In this document: positions 41,658-51,267 of the stretch, in pieces
Position numbering within the stretch: position 1 is the first letter of the stretch
How the letters are laid out: the number at the start of each line of letters is the position of its first letter
Origin: Enterobacter cloacae
Lineage (GTDB): Bacteria; Pseudomonadota; Gammaproteobacteria; Enterobacterales; Enterobacteriaceae
NCBI RefSeq assembly: GCF_011078175.1
Contig: NZ_JAALCJ010000007.1
Span: 62,001 to 126,000, forward strand
DNA length: 64,000 nucleotides
Direction: 5' to 3'
The notes under the pieces: model-generated
The model's input: the letters and a program-made list of their open reading frames with translations, nothing else
What the model was told of the DNA's origin: nothing
The model's database searches: none
Program-made: the position numbers and the translations under genes

Positions 41658-42863
41658 ATGCCGCAACGACACAAAATTCTTCTCCTCGATACCGGTAAAG
41701 AGTGGGGAGGAGGCACCAACAGCATGCTCGAACTTCTGAAGCGTATTAACCGAGAGAAGTTTGATATTACCTGTTGTTTTTATAGTGACTATAGCCGGGC
41801 GGAGGGACAAACCATCGGTCAGGTGTTGAACAGCATTGGCATCCCCTTAATTGTCATTCCTCAGCGTAAACAGCCCGCATGGGCGAAGATTGCCAAAGAG
41901 CTAGGCCGCAGCCTGCTGTTTTTCTCGCGCAGCGCCCGGAAGGCGTTTACCCGACATATTGATACGCTGTGGCGCATTCGCCCCAACGTCAGCAAGATCG
42001 AAACCATTTTTAGAGACGGTGGTTTCGATACGCTGTACATGAACAACCAGCCGGGCTCTAACGAAGAGGGTTACCTGGCGGGCGCAAACCTGCATGCGCG
42101 GATTATTCAGCACTGTCGGATTGAACCAGTGCTAACCCCGCCGCTGGTGAAGCTGGTGAATGACCATGCCACAAAAATCATCGCCGTCTCGCACGGCGTT
42201 GAGCGCGTGTTACTTCAGCATGGCGTCCGGCCAGCGCTGTGTACCACGGTCAACAATGCCATCGACATCCATCAGCCTTTGCCCGACCGACGCGCCATGC
42301 GCCAGCGCCTGAACATTGATGATGAAACGTTTGTATTCGGCAGCATTGGCTCATTGATCCCTCGCAAAGCCAACCATCACACGCTGGAAGCGCTGGCCCA
42401 GTTCAACCAGAAGCATCCTCAGGCAAAATGGAAGATGGTGCTGGTCGGTGAAGGGGGTGAGCGCGGCGCGCTGGCGGCACAGGCTGATGCGCTGGGTATT
42501 GCAGAACACGTGATTTTTACCGGTTTCCAGAATACGCCGTTTGACTATCTTGCCACCTTCGACGCGTTTATTCTGGCCTCGCAGAGCGAAGGCTTGCCCC
42601 GCGTCGTGCTGGAAGCGATGCTGCTGAACATCCCCGTCATCGGCTCAAAGGTGACCGGCACGGCTGAGTTGATCGATCATGGGACGACCGGGCTGCTATT
42701 CCCCTGGAGCGATGTGTCGCAACTTGCTCAACATCTGGATAATATCTGGCAGGATCCTGCTCTGCGTGCCCGGCTCGCCGCGGCTGCGCATCAGAATGTC
42801 TGCAACGTGTATGCCATTGAAAGCTATGTTAACGGTGTCGAGGCCGTTCTTGGCGCGCAATAA
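41658..42863 (+). CDS. Glycosyltransferase family 4 protein
   Basis: A 401-residue GT-B fold glycosyltransferase. An N-terminal Gly-rich loop (GKEWGGGTNSML) is followed by a C-terminal half with IGSLIPRKANHHTLEAL, VGEGGERGAL, FTGFQNTPFDYLATFD and the donor-binding E-x7-E signature SEGLPRVVLEAMLLNIPVIG near residue 315. No signal peptide. It is 20 bases after yibQ and 15 bases before the next gene, in the same direction. E. coli K-12 carries the unrelated waaH (yibD) in this interval. An envelope glycan role is inferred from family and position; the acceptor is unknown. Confidence 0.8.
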   Translation: MPQRHKILLLDTGKEWGGGTNSMLELLKRINREKFDITCCFYSDYSRAEGQTIGQVLNSIGIPLIVIPQRKQPAWAKIAKELGRSLLFFSRSARKAFTRHIDTLWRIRPNVSKIETIFRDGGFDTLYMNNQPGSNEEGYLAGANLHARIIQHCRIEPVLTPPLVKLVNDHATKIIAVSHGVERVLLQHGVRPALCTTVNNAIDIHQPLPDRRAMRQRLNIDDETFVFGSIGSLIPRKANHHTLEALAQFNQKHPQAKWKMVLVGEGGERGALAAQADALGIAEHVIFTGFQNTPFDYLATFDAFILASQSEGLPRVVLEAMLLNIPVIGSKVTGTAELIDHGTTGLLFPWSDVSQLAQHLDNIWQDPALRARLAAAAHQNVCNVYAIESYVNGVEAVLGAQ

Positions 42864-42878
42864 CCAAACGAGAAGAAC

Positions 42879-43793
42879 ATGTTTAAATTCCTGAATGCTC
42901 GCTACCGCCACATTACCGGGCGTCATAACATTCCTTACGCTTCCCTTCCGGTCACGCGCGATCTCGTTGCGGTTGATTCCATTGTGATCCCTTGTACGGG
43001 CGCGGATTTCGTCGAAGAAGCGTTATTGTCCGCGACCTTTGCTGAGCGTTACGCCACCGACGTCAGCGAGATTGTGATTGTCAGCGATCAGCCTGAATCC
43101 GCTTTCGGAAAGCTGCCGCCGAAAACCCGCGTAGTGACCCTCGACCTGCCAAAACGTGAAGAAGGTTATCGCTACAAGCAGATCTACCTCAGTCGTCTGG
43201 TGAAGCTTAACGCTCCGCTTCAGGCGCGCGGTGAAGGGGTTTTGATGATCGATTCCGATCTCAATCTGCTGAAGATGCCAGAGATCAACATGGCCGAAAT
43301 GCACATCTACTCCAGCTTCCGCCAGGGCAAAATGATTGCCAAGCTGGACGGCGCGCCAGCGGAGAAAGTACCGGCCTATTACAAAGAGACGGTGCGTCCG
43401 TATCTGGTTGATCATGTTAACGGTGCATTTCTTGCAGCCACTAAAAAGACCTGGCGCCGAATCTGCCCGCTGTGGCTCACGCTGTTCCAGGATACCTGGG
43501 AGCTCATGGATGACACGCAGCCGCCGACCGATCAGCTGCCGCTCGCTGCGCTGCTGGACATGCTGGATTTAAAAACGGTTAACCTGGGCGACTGGATGAA
43601 CTGGCCGGTGTCCAAGAAGATTGGCGGACAGGAAGCCGTTGTGCCGAAAGAGGTGATTGGTGCGCACGGTGGTTTCCCGCTCTCAGAATGGCAAAAGTAT
43701 CTCGAATCACCTGACAACAAACTGTTGTTCAAGGGGCAGGACTATACCCGCAAGGTGCGCTACCTGACGGACGAAGAGAAAAAGAATCAGTAA
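42879..43793 (+). CDS. Putative GT-A-like glycosyltransferase
   Basis: A 304-residue soluble protein not recognised as a named enzyme. Residues 30-130 read like a nucleotide-sugar binding domain with strands VDSIVIPCTG and EIVIVSD. A DSD motif follows at residues 125-127 (VLMIDSDLNLL), the usual metal-binding DxD of GT-A enzymes, and later DHVNGAFLAATKKTW resembles an acceptor-side segment. It follows the GT4 gene after 15 bases and ends at a terminator, so the two probably act together. Function is inferred; no hydrolase or transport motif is seen. Confidence 0.6.
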   Translation: MFKFLNARYRHITGRHNIPYASLPVTRDLVAVDSIVIPCTGADFVEEALLSATFAERYATDVSEIVIVSDQPESAFGKLPPKTRVVTLDLPKREEGYRYKQIYLSRLVKLNAPLQARGEGVLMIDSDLNLLKMPEINMAEMHIYSSFRQGKMIAKLDGAPAEKVPAYYKETVRPYLVDHVNGAFLAATKKTWRRICPLWLTLFQDTWELMDDTQPPTDQLPLAALLDMLDLKTVNLGDWMNWPVSKKIGGQEAVVPKEVIGAHGGFPLSEWQKYLESPDNKLLFKGQDYTRKVRYLTDEEKKNQ

Positions 43794-43818
43794 AAAAAGG
43801 GGCCGCTGGCCCCTTTTT
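43793..43818. terminator. Bidirectional terminator between the glycosyltransferase cassette and tdh
   Basis: Stem AGGGGCC/GGCCCCT with a three-base loop, flanked by seven A and five T. Lies between convergent genes whose stops are 27 bases apart. Confidence 0.9.
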
Positions 43819-43820
43819 GA

Positions 43821-44849
43821 TTACTTATCCCAGCTCAGGATCACTTTCCCTGACTGGCCAGAACGCATCGCGTCGAAGCCCTGCTGGAACTCATCGATGG
43901 AGAAACGGTGAGTGATAATCGGGGACAGATCCAGGCCGGACTGGATCAGCGCTGCCATCTTGTACCAGGTTTCGAACATCTCACGGCCATAGATGCCCTT
44001 GATGAACAGCCCCTTGAAGATGACTTTGTTCCAGTCGATGGACATATCTGACGGCGGAATGCCCAGCATCGCGATACGGCCACCGTGGTTCATGGTGTCG
44101 AGCATGGTGCGGAACGCCGGTGGCGCGCCGGACATCTCCAGACCCACGTCAAAGCCTTCGGTCATACCCAGCTCTTCCATCACGTCGGTCAGGCTCTCTT
44201 TGGAGACATCCACCGCGCGGGTAACGCCCATTTTGCGCGCCAGCGACAGGCGGTATTCGTTCACGTCGGTGATCACAACGTTGCGCGCGCCCACGTGCTT
44301 CGCCACGGCTGCCGCCATAATGCCGATAGGGCCTGCGCCGGAGACCAGCACGTCTTCACCCACCAGGTCGAAGGAGAGCGCGGTGTGTACCGCGTTGCCG
44401 AACGGGTCGAAGATAGAGGCCAGATCGTCAGAGATATTGTCCGGGATTTTGAACGCGTTAAACGCCGGGATCACCAGGTATTCCGCGAAGCAGCCCGGAC
44501 GGTTCACGCCCACGCCGACGGTGTTGCGGCACAGGTGCGTGCGCCCACCGCGGCAGTTGCGGCAGTGGCCGCAGGTAATATGGCCTTCGCCGGAAACGCG
44601 ATCGCCAATCTTGAAGCCTTTAACTTCCTGACCAATGCCAACCACTTCACCCACATACTCGTGACCGACAACCATCGGTACCGGAATGGTTTTCTGCGAC
44701 CACTGGTCCCAGTTGTAGATGTGAACGTCAGTACCGCAGATGGCGGTTTTACGAATTTTGATCAGCAGATCGTTATGACCGACTTCCGGCTCCGGCACGT
44801 CGGTCATCCAAATCCCTTCTTCCGCTTTCAGTTTGGATAACGCTTTCAT
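43821..44849 (-). CDS. tdh: L-threonine 3-dehydrogenase
   Basis: NAD-dependent oxidation of threonine to 2-amino-3-ketobutyrate. The 342-residue zinc-containing medium-chain dehydrogenase has the catalytic zinc ligands Cys38, His63 and Glu64 (AICGTDVH and VVGHEYVGE). A structural zinc cluster lies in [15 protein letters not shown], and [10 protein letters not shown] is the NAD-binding site. The second of two adjacent ATG codons gives the family start MKALSKLK. It is nine bases after kbl and acts on the same pathway. Confidence 0.97.
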   Translation of the reverse strand: MKALSKLKAEEGIWMTDVPEPEVGHNDLLIKIRKTAICGTDVHIYNWDQWSQKTIPVPMVVGHEYVGEVVGIGQEVKGFKIGDRVSGEGHITCGHCRNCRGGRTHLCRNTVGVGVNRPGCFAEYLVIPAFNAFKIPDNISDDLASIFDPFGNAVHTALSFDLVGEDVLVSGAGPIGIMAAAVAKHVGARNVVITDVNEYRLSLARKMGVTRAVDVSKESLTDVMEELGMTEGFDVGLEMSGAPPAFRTMLDTMNHGGRIAMLGIPPSDMSIDWNKVIFKGLFIKGIYGREMFETWYKMAALIQSGLDLSPIITHRFSIDEFQQGFDAMRSGQSGKVILSWDK

Positions 44850-44858
44850 CACACGTCC

Positions 44859-46055
44859 TCAGGCAATGACGCCCAGCTGTTTGCCAATGCGGGTAAAGGC
44901 TTCCACCGCACGTTCAATTTGTTCAGGCGAATGCGCCGCAGACATCTGGGTGCGGATACGCGCCTGACCTTTTGGTACTACCGGGAAGAAGAACCCGGTC
45001 ACGTAAATCCCTTCTTTCTGAAGCTCACGAGCAAATTTCTGCGCGACAACCGCGTCGCCCAGCATCACAGGGATAATGGCGTGATCGGCACCGGCCAGGG
45101 TAAACCCTGCGGCACTCATTTTTTCACGGAACAGGCGGGCGTTAGACCACAAGCGGTCGCGCAGCTCGGCGCCGGATTCCACCATCTCCAGCACCTTGAT
45201 GGAGGCGGCTACAATCGCCGGTGCCAGGGAGTTGGAGAACAGATACGGGCGGGAACGCTGTCGCAGCCACTCCACCACCTCTTTACGCGCGGCGGTATAA
45301 CCACCGGACGCGCCGCCGAGCGCTTTGCCCAGCGTACCGGTGATGATGTCCACGCGGCCCATTACGTCGCAGTATTCGTGGGAGCCACGACCGTTTTCGC
45401 CGACAAAACCGACCGCGTGAGAGTCATCCACCATCACCAGCGCGTCGTATTTATCCGCCAGGTCACAGACGCCCTTCAGGTTGGCGATCACGCCGTCCAT
45501 GGAGAACACGCCGTCGGTGGCAATCAGCACGTGGCGAGCACCGGCTTCACGGGCCTCTTTCAGGCGTGCTTCCAGCTCGACCATATCGTTGTTGGCATAA
45601 CGGAAGCGCTTCGCTTTACACAGGCGCACGCCGTCAATAATGGAAGCGTGGTTCAGGGCGTCGGAGATAATCGCATCTTCTGCGCCGAGCAGGGTCTCAA
45701 ACAAACCGCCGTTGGCGTCGAAGCAGGAGGAATAGAGAATCGCGTCTTCCATTCCGAGGAAGCTCGCCAGCTTCTGCTCGAGCTGCTTGTGGCTGTCCTG
45801 GGTGCCGCAGATAAAGCGCACGGAGGCCATGCCGAAACCGTGGGTATCCATGCCGCTTTTTGCAGCGGCAATCAGCTCGGGGTGATTCGCCAGACCTAAG
45901 TAGTTGTTCGCACAAAAGTTGATCACATGGCTGCCGTCGGCAACGGTGATGTCCGCCTGCTGGGCAGACGTGATAATACGCTCTTCTTTGAACAACCCTT
46001 CCGCACGTGCGGTGTCGAGGTCGCTGTTTAACTGTTTGTAAAAATCACCACGCAT
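44859..46055 (-). CDS. kbl: 2-amino-3-ketobutyrate coenzyme A ligase
   Basis: PLP-dependent enzyme that cleaves 2-amino-3-ketobutyrate with CoA to glycine and acetyl-CoA, the second step of threonine breakdown. The 398-residue alpha-oxoamine synthase family protein has the PLP lysine at 244 in [10 protein letters not shown] and [10 protein letters not shown] near residue 211. Length equals E. coli. The kbl-tdh operon is controlled by Lrp and leucine in E. coli. It is divergent from hldD across a 215-base gap. Confidence 0.97.
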   Translation of the reverse strand: MRGDFYKQLNSDLDTARAEGLFKEERIITSAQQADITVADGSHVINFCANNYLGLANHPELIAAAKSGMDTHGFGMASVRFICGTQDSHKQLEQKLASFLGMEDAILYSSCFDANGGLFETLLGAEDAIISDALNHASIIDGVRLCKAKRFRYANNDMVELEARLKEAREAGARHVLIATDGVFSMDGVIANLKGVCDLADKYDALVMVDDSHAVGFVGENGRGSHEYCDVMGRVDIITGTLGKALGGASGGYTAARKEVVEWLRQRSRPYLFSNSLAPAIVAASIKVLEMVESGAELRDRLWSNARLFREKMSAAGFTLAGADHAIIPVMLGDAVVAQKFARELQKEGIYVTGFFFPVVPKGQARIRTQMSAAHSPEQIERAVEAFTRIGKQLGVIA

Positions 46056-46270
46056 TGCAATTCTCCAGACTCGGCAAATTTTGGCACATATTACCCAAAC
46101 CTATAGTTCATGACGAGATGACGCAGTATCTCTTCTCGTTTTTGCAGCATAAATCACGTGTAACCCTGCTGCATATCGGTGAATGGCTGAAGGGTCGCCA
46201 TACTAATGATATGATATGAATATTAGCGTCCGGGATTGTCCCCGGTCTCCACACTTCAAAGGTTACAGTT

Positions 46271-47203
46271 ATGATCATCGTTACCGGCGGCGCGGGCTTT
46301 ATCGGCAGCAACATTATCAAGGCCCTCAATGACAAAGGCATCACCGACATCCTGGTGGTGGACAACCTGAAAGACGGCACCAAGTTCGTTAACCTGGTGG
46401 ATCTGAATATTGCCGACTACATGGATAAAGAAGACTTTCTTATCCAGATTATGGCGGGTGAAGAGTTCGGCGAGATCGAGGCCATCTTCCACGAAGGTGC
46501 GTGTTCTTCCACCACCGAGTGGGACGGCAAGTACATGATGGACAACAACTATCAGTACTCCAAAGAGATCCTGCACTACTGTCTGGAGCGTGAAATCCCG
46601 TTCCTGTACGCCTCTTCTGCGGCAACCTATGGTGGCCGCACCTCTGATTTCATCGAATCCCGCGAGTACGAGCAGCCGCTGAACGTCTATGGCTACTCCA
46701 AATTCCTGTTTGATGAGTACGTGCGTCAGATCCTGCCAGAAGCGAATTCCCAGATTGTCGGCTTCCGCTACTTCAACGTCTACGGGCCGCGCGAAGGCCA
46801 CAAAGGCAGCATGGCGAGCGTGGCGTTCCACCTGAATACCCAGCTGAATAACGGCGAAAGCCCGAAACTGTTTGAAGGCAGCGACGGGTTTAAACGTGAC
46901 TTCGTCTACGTAGGCGACGTGGCGGCCGTGAACCTGTGGTTCCTGGAAAATGGCGTGTCCGGCATTTTCAACCTGGGCACAGGCCGCGCGGAATCCTTCC
47001 AGGCGGTGGCAGACGCGACGCTGGCGTATCATAAGAAAGGCAGCATCGAGTACATTCCGTTCCCGGATAAGCTGAAAGGCCGCTACCAGGCATTCACTCA
47101 GGCGGATCTGACTAACCTGCGCGCCGCAGGCTATGACAAGCCGTTCAAGACCGTTGCCGAAGGCGTAACGGAATATATGGCCTGGCTGAACCGCGACGCG
47201 TAA
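46271..47203 (+). CDS. hldD: ADP-L-glycero-D-manno-heptose-6-epimerase
   Basis: Makes ADP-L-glycero-D-manno-heptose, the donor for inner-core heptoses. The 310-residue extended short-chain dehydrogenase has [10 protein letters not shown] at residues 5-14 for NADP binding and the catalytic Tyr140/Lys144 pair in [10 protein letters not shown]. Also called rfaD or waaD. It is the first gene of the LPS core operon hldD-waaF-waaC. The upstream gap (46056-46270) has an AT-rich stretch where a promoter is expected, but no box was assigned. Confidence 0.97.
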   Translation: MIIVTGGAGFIGSNIIKALNDKGITDILVVDNLKDGTKFVNLVDLNIADYMDKEDFLIQIMAGEEFGEIEAIFHEGACSSTTEWDGKYMMDNNYQYSKEILHYCLEREIPFLYASSAATYGGRTSDFIESREYEQPLNVYGYSKFLFDEYVRQILPEANSQIVGFRYFNVYGPREGHKGSMASVAFHLNTQLNNGESPKLFEGSDGFKRDFVYVGDVAAVNLWFLENGVSGIFNLGTGRAESFQAVADATLAYHKKGSIEYIPFPDKLKGRYQAFTQADLTNLRAAGYDKPFKTVAEGVTEYMAWLNRDA

Positions 47204-47215
47204 GGCAAGTAACCG

Positions 47216-48262
47216 ATGAGAATACTGGTGATCGGCCCGTCATGGGTGGGCGACATGATGATGTCGCAAAGTCTCTATCGCACGCTCAAGGCGCGTTATC
47301 CCCAGGCGATAATCGACGTGATGGCACCCGCATGGTGCCGTCCGCTGTTATCGCGCATGCCGGAAGTGAACGAGGCGATCCCGATGCCGCTTGGCCACGG
47401 AGCGCTGGAAATCGGCGAGCGCCGCAAACTCGGCCATAGCTTGCGCGAGAAGCGCTATGACCGCGCGTACGTGCTGCCTAACTCCTTCAAATCCGCCCTC
47501 GTGCCCTTCTTTGCGGGCATCCCGCACCGTACCGGCTGGCGCGGTGAGATGCGCTACGGCCTGCTGAACGACGCGCGGGTGCTGGATAAAGAGGCCTGGC
47601 CACTTATGGTGGAGCGCTACGTGGCGCTGGCCTACGACAAAGGCGTGATGCGCAGCGCGAAAGACCTGCCGCAGCCACTGCTGTGGCCGCAGCTTCAGGT
47701 CAGCGACGGGGAGAAATCCCACACCTGCAACACATTTGGCATTTCGTCTGAACGCCCGATGATTGGTTTTTGTCCTGGCGCGGAGTTTGGCCCGGCCAAA
47801 CGCTGGCCGCACTATCACTATGCAGAGCTGGCGAAACAGCTTATCGACGAAGGCTATCAAATTGTGCTGTTTGGCTCGGCGAAAGACCACGAGGCGGGCA
47901 ACGAAATTCTCGCCGCACTGAGCAACGAACAGCAGGCATGGTGTCGCAACCTGGCCGGGGAAACGCAGCTCGAACAGGCGGTTATCCTTATTGCTGCCTG
48001 TAAAGCCGTGGTGACGAACGACTCCGGTTTAATGCACGTCGCCGCCGCGCTGGATCGTCCCCTGGTTGCGCTGTATGGCCCAAGCAGCCCTGACTTTACG
48101 CCGCCGCTGTCGCACAAGGCGCGCGTGATCCGTTTAATCACCGGATACCACAAGGTGCGCAAAGGTGATGTCGCAGAAGGCTATCATCAGAGCCTGATCG
48201 ACATCACGCCGCAGCGCGTCCTTGAAGAACTCAACGCACTGCTGTTGAGCGAAGAAGGATAA
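47216..48262 (+). CDS. waaF: ADP-heptose:LPS heptosyltransferase II
   Basis: GT9-family transferase that adds the second heptose to the LPS inner core at the cytoplasmic face of the inner membrane. The 348-residue GT-B protein begins MRILVIGPSWVGDMMM with the acidic residue of the family active site (Asp13). The ADP-binding half contains FCPGAEFGPAKRWP and VTNDSGLMHVAAAL. Length equals E. coli WaaF. It starts 12 bases after hldD and four bases before waaC. Confidence 0.97.
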   Translation: MRILVIGPSWVGDMMMSQSLYRTLKARYPQAIIDVMAPAWCRPLLSRMPEVNEAIPMPLGHGALEIGERRKLGHSLREKRYDRAYVLPNSFKSALVPFFAGIPHRTGWRGEMRYGLLNDARVLDKEAWPLMVERYVALAYDKGVMRSAKDLPQPLLWPQLQVSDGEKSHTCNTFGISSERPMIGFCPGAEFGPAKRWPHYHYAELAKQLIDEGYQIVLFGSAKDHEAGNEILAALSNEQQAWCRNLAGETQLEQAVILIAACKAVVTNDSGLMHVAAALDRPLVALYGPSSPDFTPPLSHKARVIRLITGYHKVRKGDVAEGYHQSLIDITPQRVLEELNALLLSEEG

Positions 48263-48265
48263 CGG

Positions 48266-49249
48266 ATGCGGGTATTGATCGTTAAAACCTCCTCAATGGG
48301 TGATGTTCTGCATACGCTGCCGTCGCTGACGGACGCCATGCGGGCCATTCCCGGCATCCGTTTTGACTGGGTGGTGGAAGAAGGCTTCGCGCAGATCCCC
48401 ACCTGGCATGAAGCGGTTGATCGCGTGATCCCGGTGGCCATTCGCCGCTGGCGCAAAGCGTGGTTTTCTGAGCCGATTAAAGCCGAACGCAAAGCCTTCC
48501 GCGAGGCGGTGCAGGCACAGCGTTATGATGCGATTATAGACGCCCAGGGGCTGGTGAAAAGCGCCGCGCTGGTCACGCGTCTGGCGCACGGCGTAAAGCA
48601 CGGCATGGACTGGCAAACCGCCCGCGAACCGCTGGCGAGCCTGTTCTATAACCGTCGACACCATATTGCGAAGCAACAGCACGCCGTGGAGCGCACCCGC
48701 GAGCTGTTCGCGAAAAGCCTGGGCTATGCAAAACCTGAAGCCCAGGGTGACTACGCTATTGCACAGCATTTTTTGCGCGAGACGGAGGAGCATGCCGAGC
48801 CGTATCTGGTGTTCCTGCATGCCACAACGCGCGACGATAAGCACTGGCCGGAAACGCACTGGAGAAGACTGATTGAACTAATGCAACCTTGCGGTATCCA
48901 TATTAAACTCCCGTGGGGCGCAGAACATGAGCGGCAGCGTGCGGAACGCCTGGCAGCAGGCTTTTCCCATGTCGAGGTGTTACCCAAACTCACGCTGGCG
49001 CAAGTCGCCGCACAGCTGGCGGGCGCGAACGCCGTCGTTTCTGTGGATACAGGGTTAAGTCATTTAACCGCCGCACTGGATCGGCCTAATATCACGATTT
49101 TCGGCCCGACCGATCCGGGATTGATCGGGGGTTACGGTAAAAACCAGCATCAGATGGTCAGCCCTACGCAACAAACGAAGGATATTAGCGCAGATGCTAT
49201 TTTTTCATTTTTACAGGGCAGCCATCGGCTTTCCAACAGGGATATTTAA
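48266..49249 (+). CDS. waaC: ADP-heptose:LPS heptosyltransferase I
   Basis: Adds the first heptose to Kdo2-lipid A. The 327-residue GT9 protein starts MRVLIVKTSSMGDVLHTLP, with Asp13 as the proposed catalytic base. It carries FLHATTRDDKHWPE and VSVDTGLSHLTAALDRP in the ADP-heptose binding half. It is slightly longer at the C-terminus than E. coli WaaC (319). The next gene begins four bases after the stop. Confidence 0.96.
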   Translation: MRVLIVKTSSMGDVLHTLPSLTDAMRAIPGIRFDWVVEEGFAQIPTWHEAVDRVIPVAIRRWRKAWFSEPIKAERKAFREAVQAQRYDAIIDAQGLVKSAALVTRLAHGVKHGMDWQTAREPLASLFYNRRHHIAKQQHAVERTRELFAKSLGYAKPEAQGDYAIAQHFLRETEEHAEPYLVFLHATTRDDKHWPETHWRRLIELMQPCGIHIKLPWGAEHERQRAERLAAGFSHVEVLPKLTLAQVAAQLAGANAVVSVDTGLSHLTAALDRPNITIFGPTDPGLIGGYGKNQHQMVSPTQQTKDISADAIFSFLQGSHRLSNRDI

Positions 49250-49252
49250 CCC

Positions 49253-50362
49253 ATGAGTTATGTATTTCTGCTGATTTTACTCTTTCCGGTGAAACTCATC
49301 CGGAAGCTGTTTCGAAAGGACACGGGCAAGAACCTTGTCATTCAGACAGCCAAAATCGGTGACTTTATTAATGCGACGCCTCTTCTGGCCTGGCTGCAAA
49401 AAAGCGATGTGTTGATCAGTCGCAGCGTTGGCGCGCTGGCGAAGCATGATGAGACTATTGAGCAGATCTATTTTATTGAGCAGCATAAGCGCAACCTGTG
49501 GCGTAAACTGTGCTTCGCGTGCAGGATCATGAACCGCTACGACAACGTTTATCTGCTACAGCCCAATAGCGTCAACCTCTTTTTTGCCGCCGTCTGCAAT
49601 GCCAAAAACAAACAATTTTTAAGCATTTACACGCGCAGGTGGTATCACGGGATTTTCTATCTCGCGGCCGACGGTACCGTTGAGCATGGCAAAAAAACGC
49701 TTTCGGTGACGAACTACCTGAAACTGGCCGACCGCTCGCTCACGTGGCAAGACTCTCCCAAGCACGCCACAAAGCCACTCTTCAAGCCGACGACCTGGCC
49801 GGCCATTCTTGATAAACCTGACGTTGTCCGCATCGGCATCAGTATTGCGGCGGGCAATAAAGCCAAAACCGTCCCTCCGGTTATCTGGAAGCGGATTGTT
49901 GATCAACTCGCTGATTTACCCTGCGAGTTTTATGTCTTCGGCGCGCCAAACGAACAGTCCTGGATGGACGATATCACCCGTCTTTACGGTGAAATCCCTA
50001 ATTTTATTAATCTTATTGGCAAAATTTCGCTGGAAGAGGTTCCCTGGGCGATTTCTAAGATGGACTGCTATATCGCGTCTGACTCGGGGAATGTCTACAT
50101 CGCAGACGCCGTCGGCGTGCCGGTGGTCCTGCTGTTTGGACCGTGTTGTCACTACGAACAGCGTCCGCTTGGCAATGTAATGCTGATCGGGAATGACGAC
50201 AATATTTGTTCTTATGTGTTTGAAACGCGCTATTACTTCCCGCAAGAACGGGAAGCACTTTTCTCTGTCACTGACTCCGCTTTACACGATCTTCAGCAGT
50301 TTATCCGTACATTACCAAAAGCCCGCTTACTGGCTAGCGCTACCGACGCTCAAGGAAACTAA
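49253..50362 (+). CDS. Glycosyltransferase family 9 protein of the LPS core locus
   Basis: A 369-residue protein with a short hydrophobic N-terminus (about 1-12) and the GT9 pattern: NLVIQTAKIGDFINATPLLAWL (28-49, quoted in part), where Asp39 matches the catalytic Asp of heptosyltransferases. Later GISIAAGNKAKTVPPVIWKR and ASDSGNVYIADAVGVPVVLLFGP follow. It resembles heptosyltransferase-like enzymes but is distinct from WaaC, WaaF and WaaQ here. Base composition is noticeably more AT-rich than the preceding genes. It likely adds a variable core sugar; donor and acceptor are unknown. Confidence 0.7.
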   Translation: MSYVFLLILLFPVKLIRKLFRKDTGKNLVIQTAKIGDFINATPLLAWLQKSDVLISRSVGALAKHDETIEQIYFIEQHKRNLWRKLCFACRIMNRYDNVYLLQPNSVNLFFAAVCNAKNKQFLSIYTRRWYHGIFYLAADGTVEHGKKTLSVTNYLKLADRSLTWQDSPKHATKPLFKPTTWPAILDKPDVVRIGISIAAGNKAKTVPPVIWKRIVDQLADLPCEFYVFGAPNEQSWMDDITRLYGEIPNFINLIGKISLEEVPWAISKMDCYIASDSGNVYIADAVGVPVVLLFGPCCHYEQRPLGNVMLIGNDDNICSYVFETRYYFPQEREALFSVTDSALHDLQQFIRTLPKARLLASATDAQGN

Positions 50363-50367
50363 TTTTT

Positions 50368-51267
50368 ATGGCTTTTTTAAGCGTCATTATTGCTGCGCAT
50401 AACGCTGAAGCTACGCTGCACGCCACGCTTTCGAGCCTGCTGGCAGCAACCGATCAAGACACGGAAATTATTATTTTTAATGACAGTTCTGAGGATGCCA
50501 CGCAGGCAATAATTGAAGAGTGGTTGCCTAAATTTCCTCAGGTCATAACTCGTACTGTGAACTTTCGTAACGTCGGTCGGGTACGGAACAGTGCTGTCGC
50601 ACTGGCATCGGGTGAGTATATTACGATGCTCGATAGTGACGATTGCTTAAAGCCAGGCAGCCTCAGGGATGCAATGACCTTCCTGAAAGCACAACGTCCG
50701 GATATGTTACTGACACGTTTGCTTGAGATCCGCGATCCCAGGAAAATAACTTCAGACTGGCAGGGATTTAACCCTGTGCCCTTGACACAGAGTGAAGCAG
50801 TCGCGCGTTTCTTACGCCATAAAGACTTTCAGGCACATCTCATTGGCCAGTTTATTCATCGCAGCCTGTACGAGAATAACCCTATTCCTCCGATGTCATG
50901 TTATGAGGATTTCGCCGTATTCCCCAGAATGCTGATGCAATCGAGCAAAATAGTCTATCAACGCCAGGGACATTATTATTACATCAAGCGTCGCGACAGC
51001 TTGTCGAGCAGTCTGGACGCCAGTAAAATCTCGACGCTTGTCGAATGCACGTTACAGATGGAAAGCACGTTTCCGTCCAGCTACAAGCATCTCGTCAATT
51101 GCCACTGGTTTGATATCTACCGCAATCATCGCTCCTGTCTTACAGACCAACAATTGCAACTCGTGAAACAACGCGTAAAGGCCATGTATACATTGTCTTT
51201 TTTCCTGTCAACCGATGTACGTTTTAGCTACAAAAAAAGGGTTATTGAGGCGTTATGGAAAAAATAA
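50368..51267 (+). CDS. Glycosyltransferase family 2 protein of the LPS core locus
   Basis: A 299-residue GT-A transferase. The family start FLSVIIAAHNAEATL is followed by IIIFNDSSEDAT and the metal-binding DSDD at residues 89-92 (YITMLDSDDCLKPG). No membrane spans. It begins five bases after the GT9 gene and overlaps waaL by 13 bases. The gene is AT-rich and uses codons that are rare in the neighbouring housekeeping genes, a sign of variable, exchanged core genes. The sugar it adds cannot be told from sequence. Confidence 0.75.
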   Translation: MAFLSVIIAAHNAEATLHATLSSLLAATDQDTEIIIFNDSSEDATQAIIEEWLPKFPQVITRTVNFRNVGRVRNSAVALASGEYITMLDSDDCLKPGSLRDAMTFLKAQRPDMLLTRLLEIRDPRKITSDWQGFNPVPLTQSEAVARFLRHKDFQAHLIGQFIHRSLYENNPIPPMSCYEDFAVFPRMLMQSSKIVYQRQGHYYYIKRRDSLSSSLDASKISTLVECTLQMESTFPSSYKHLVNCHWFDIYRNHRSCLTDQQLQLVKQRVKAMYTLSFFLSTDVRFSYKKRVIEALWKK

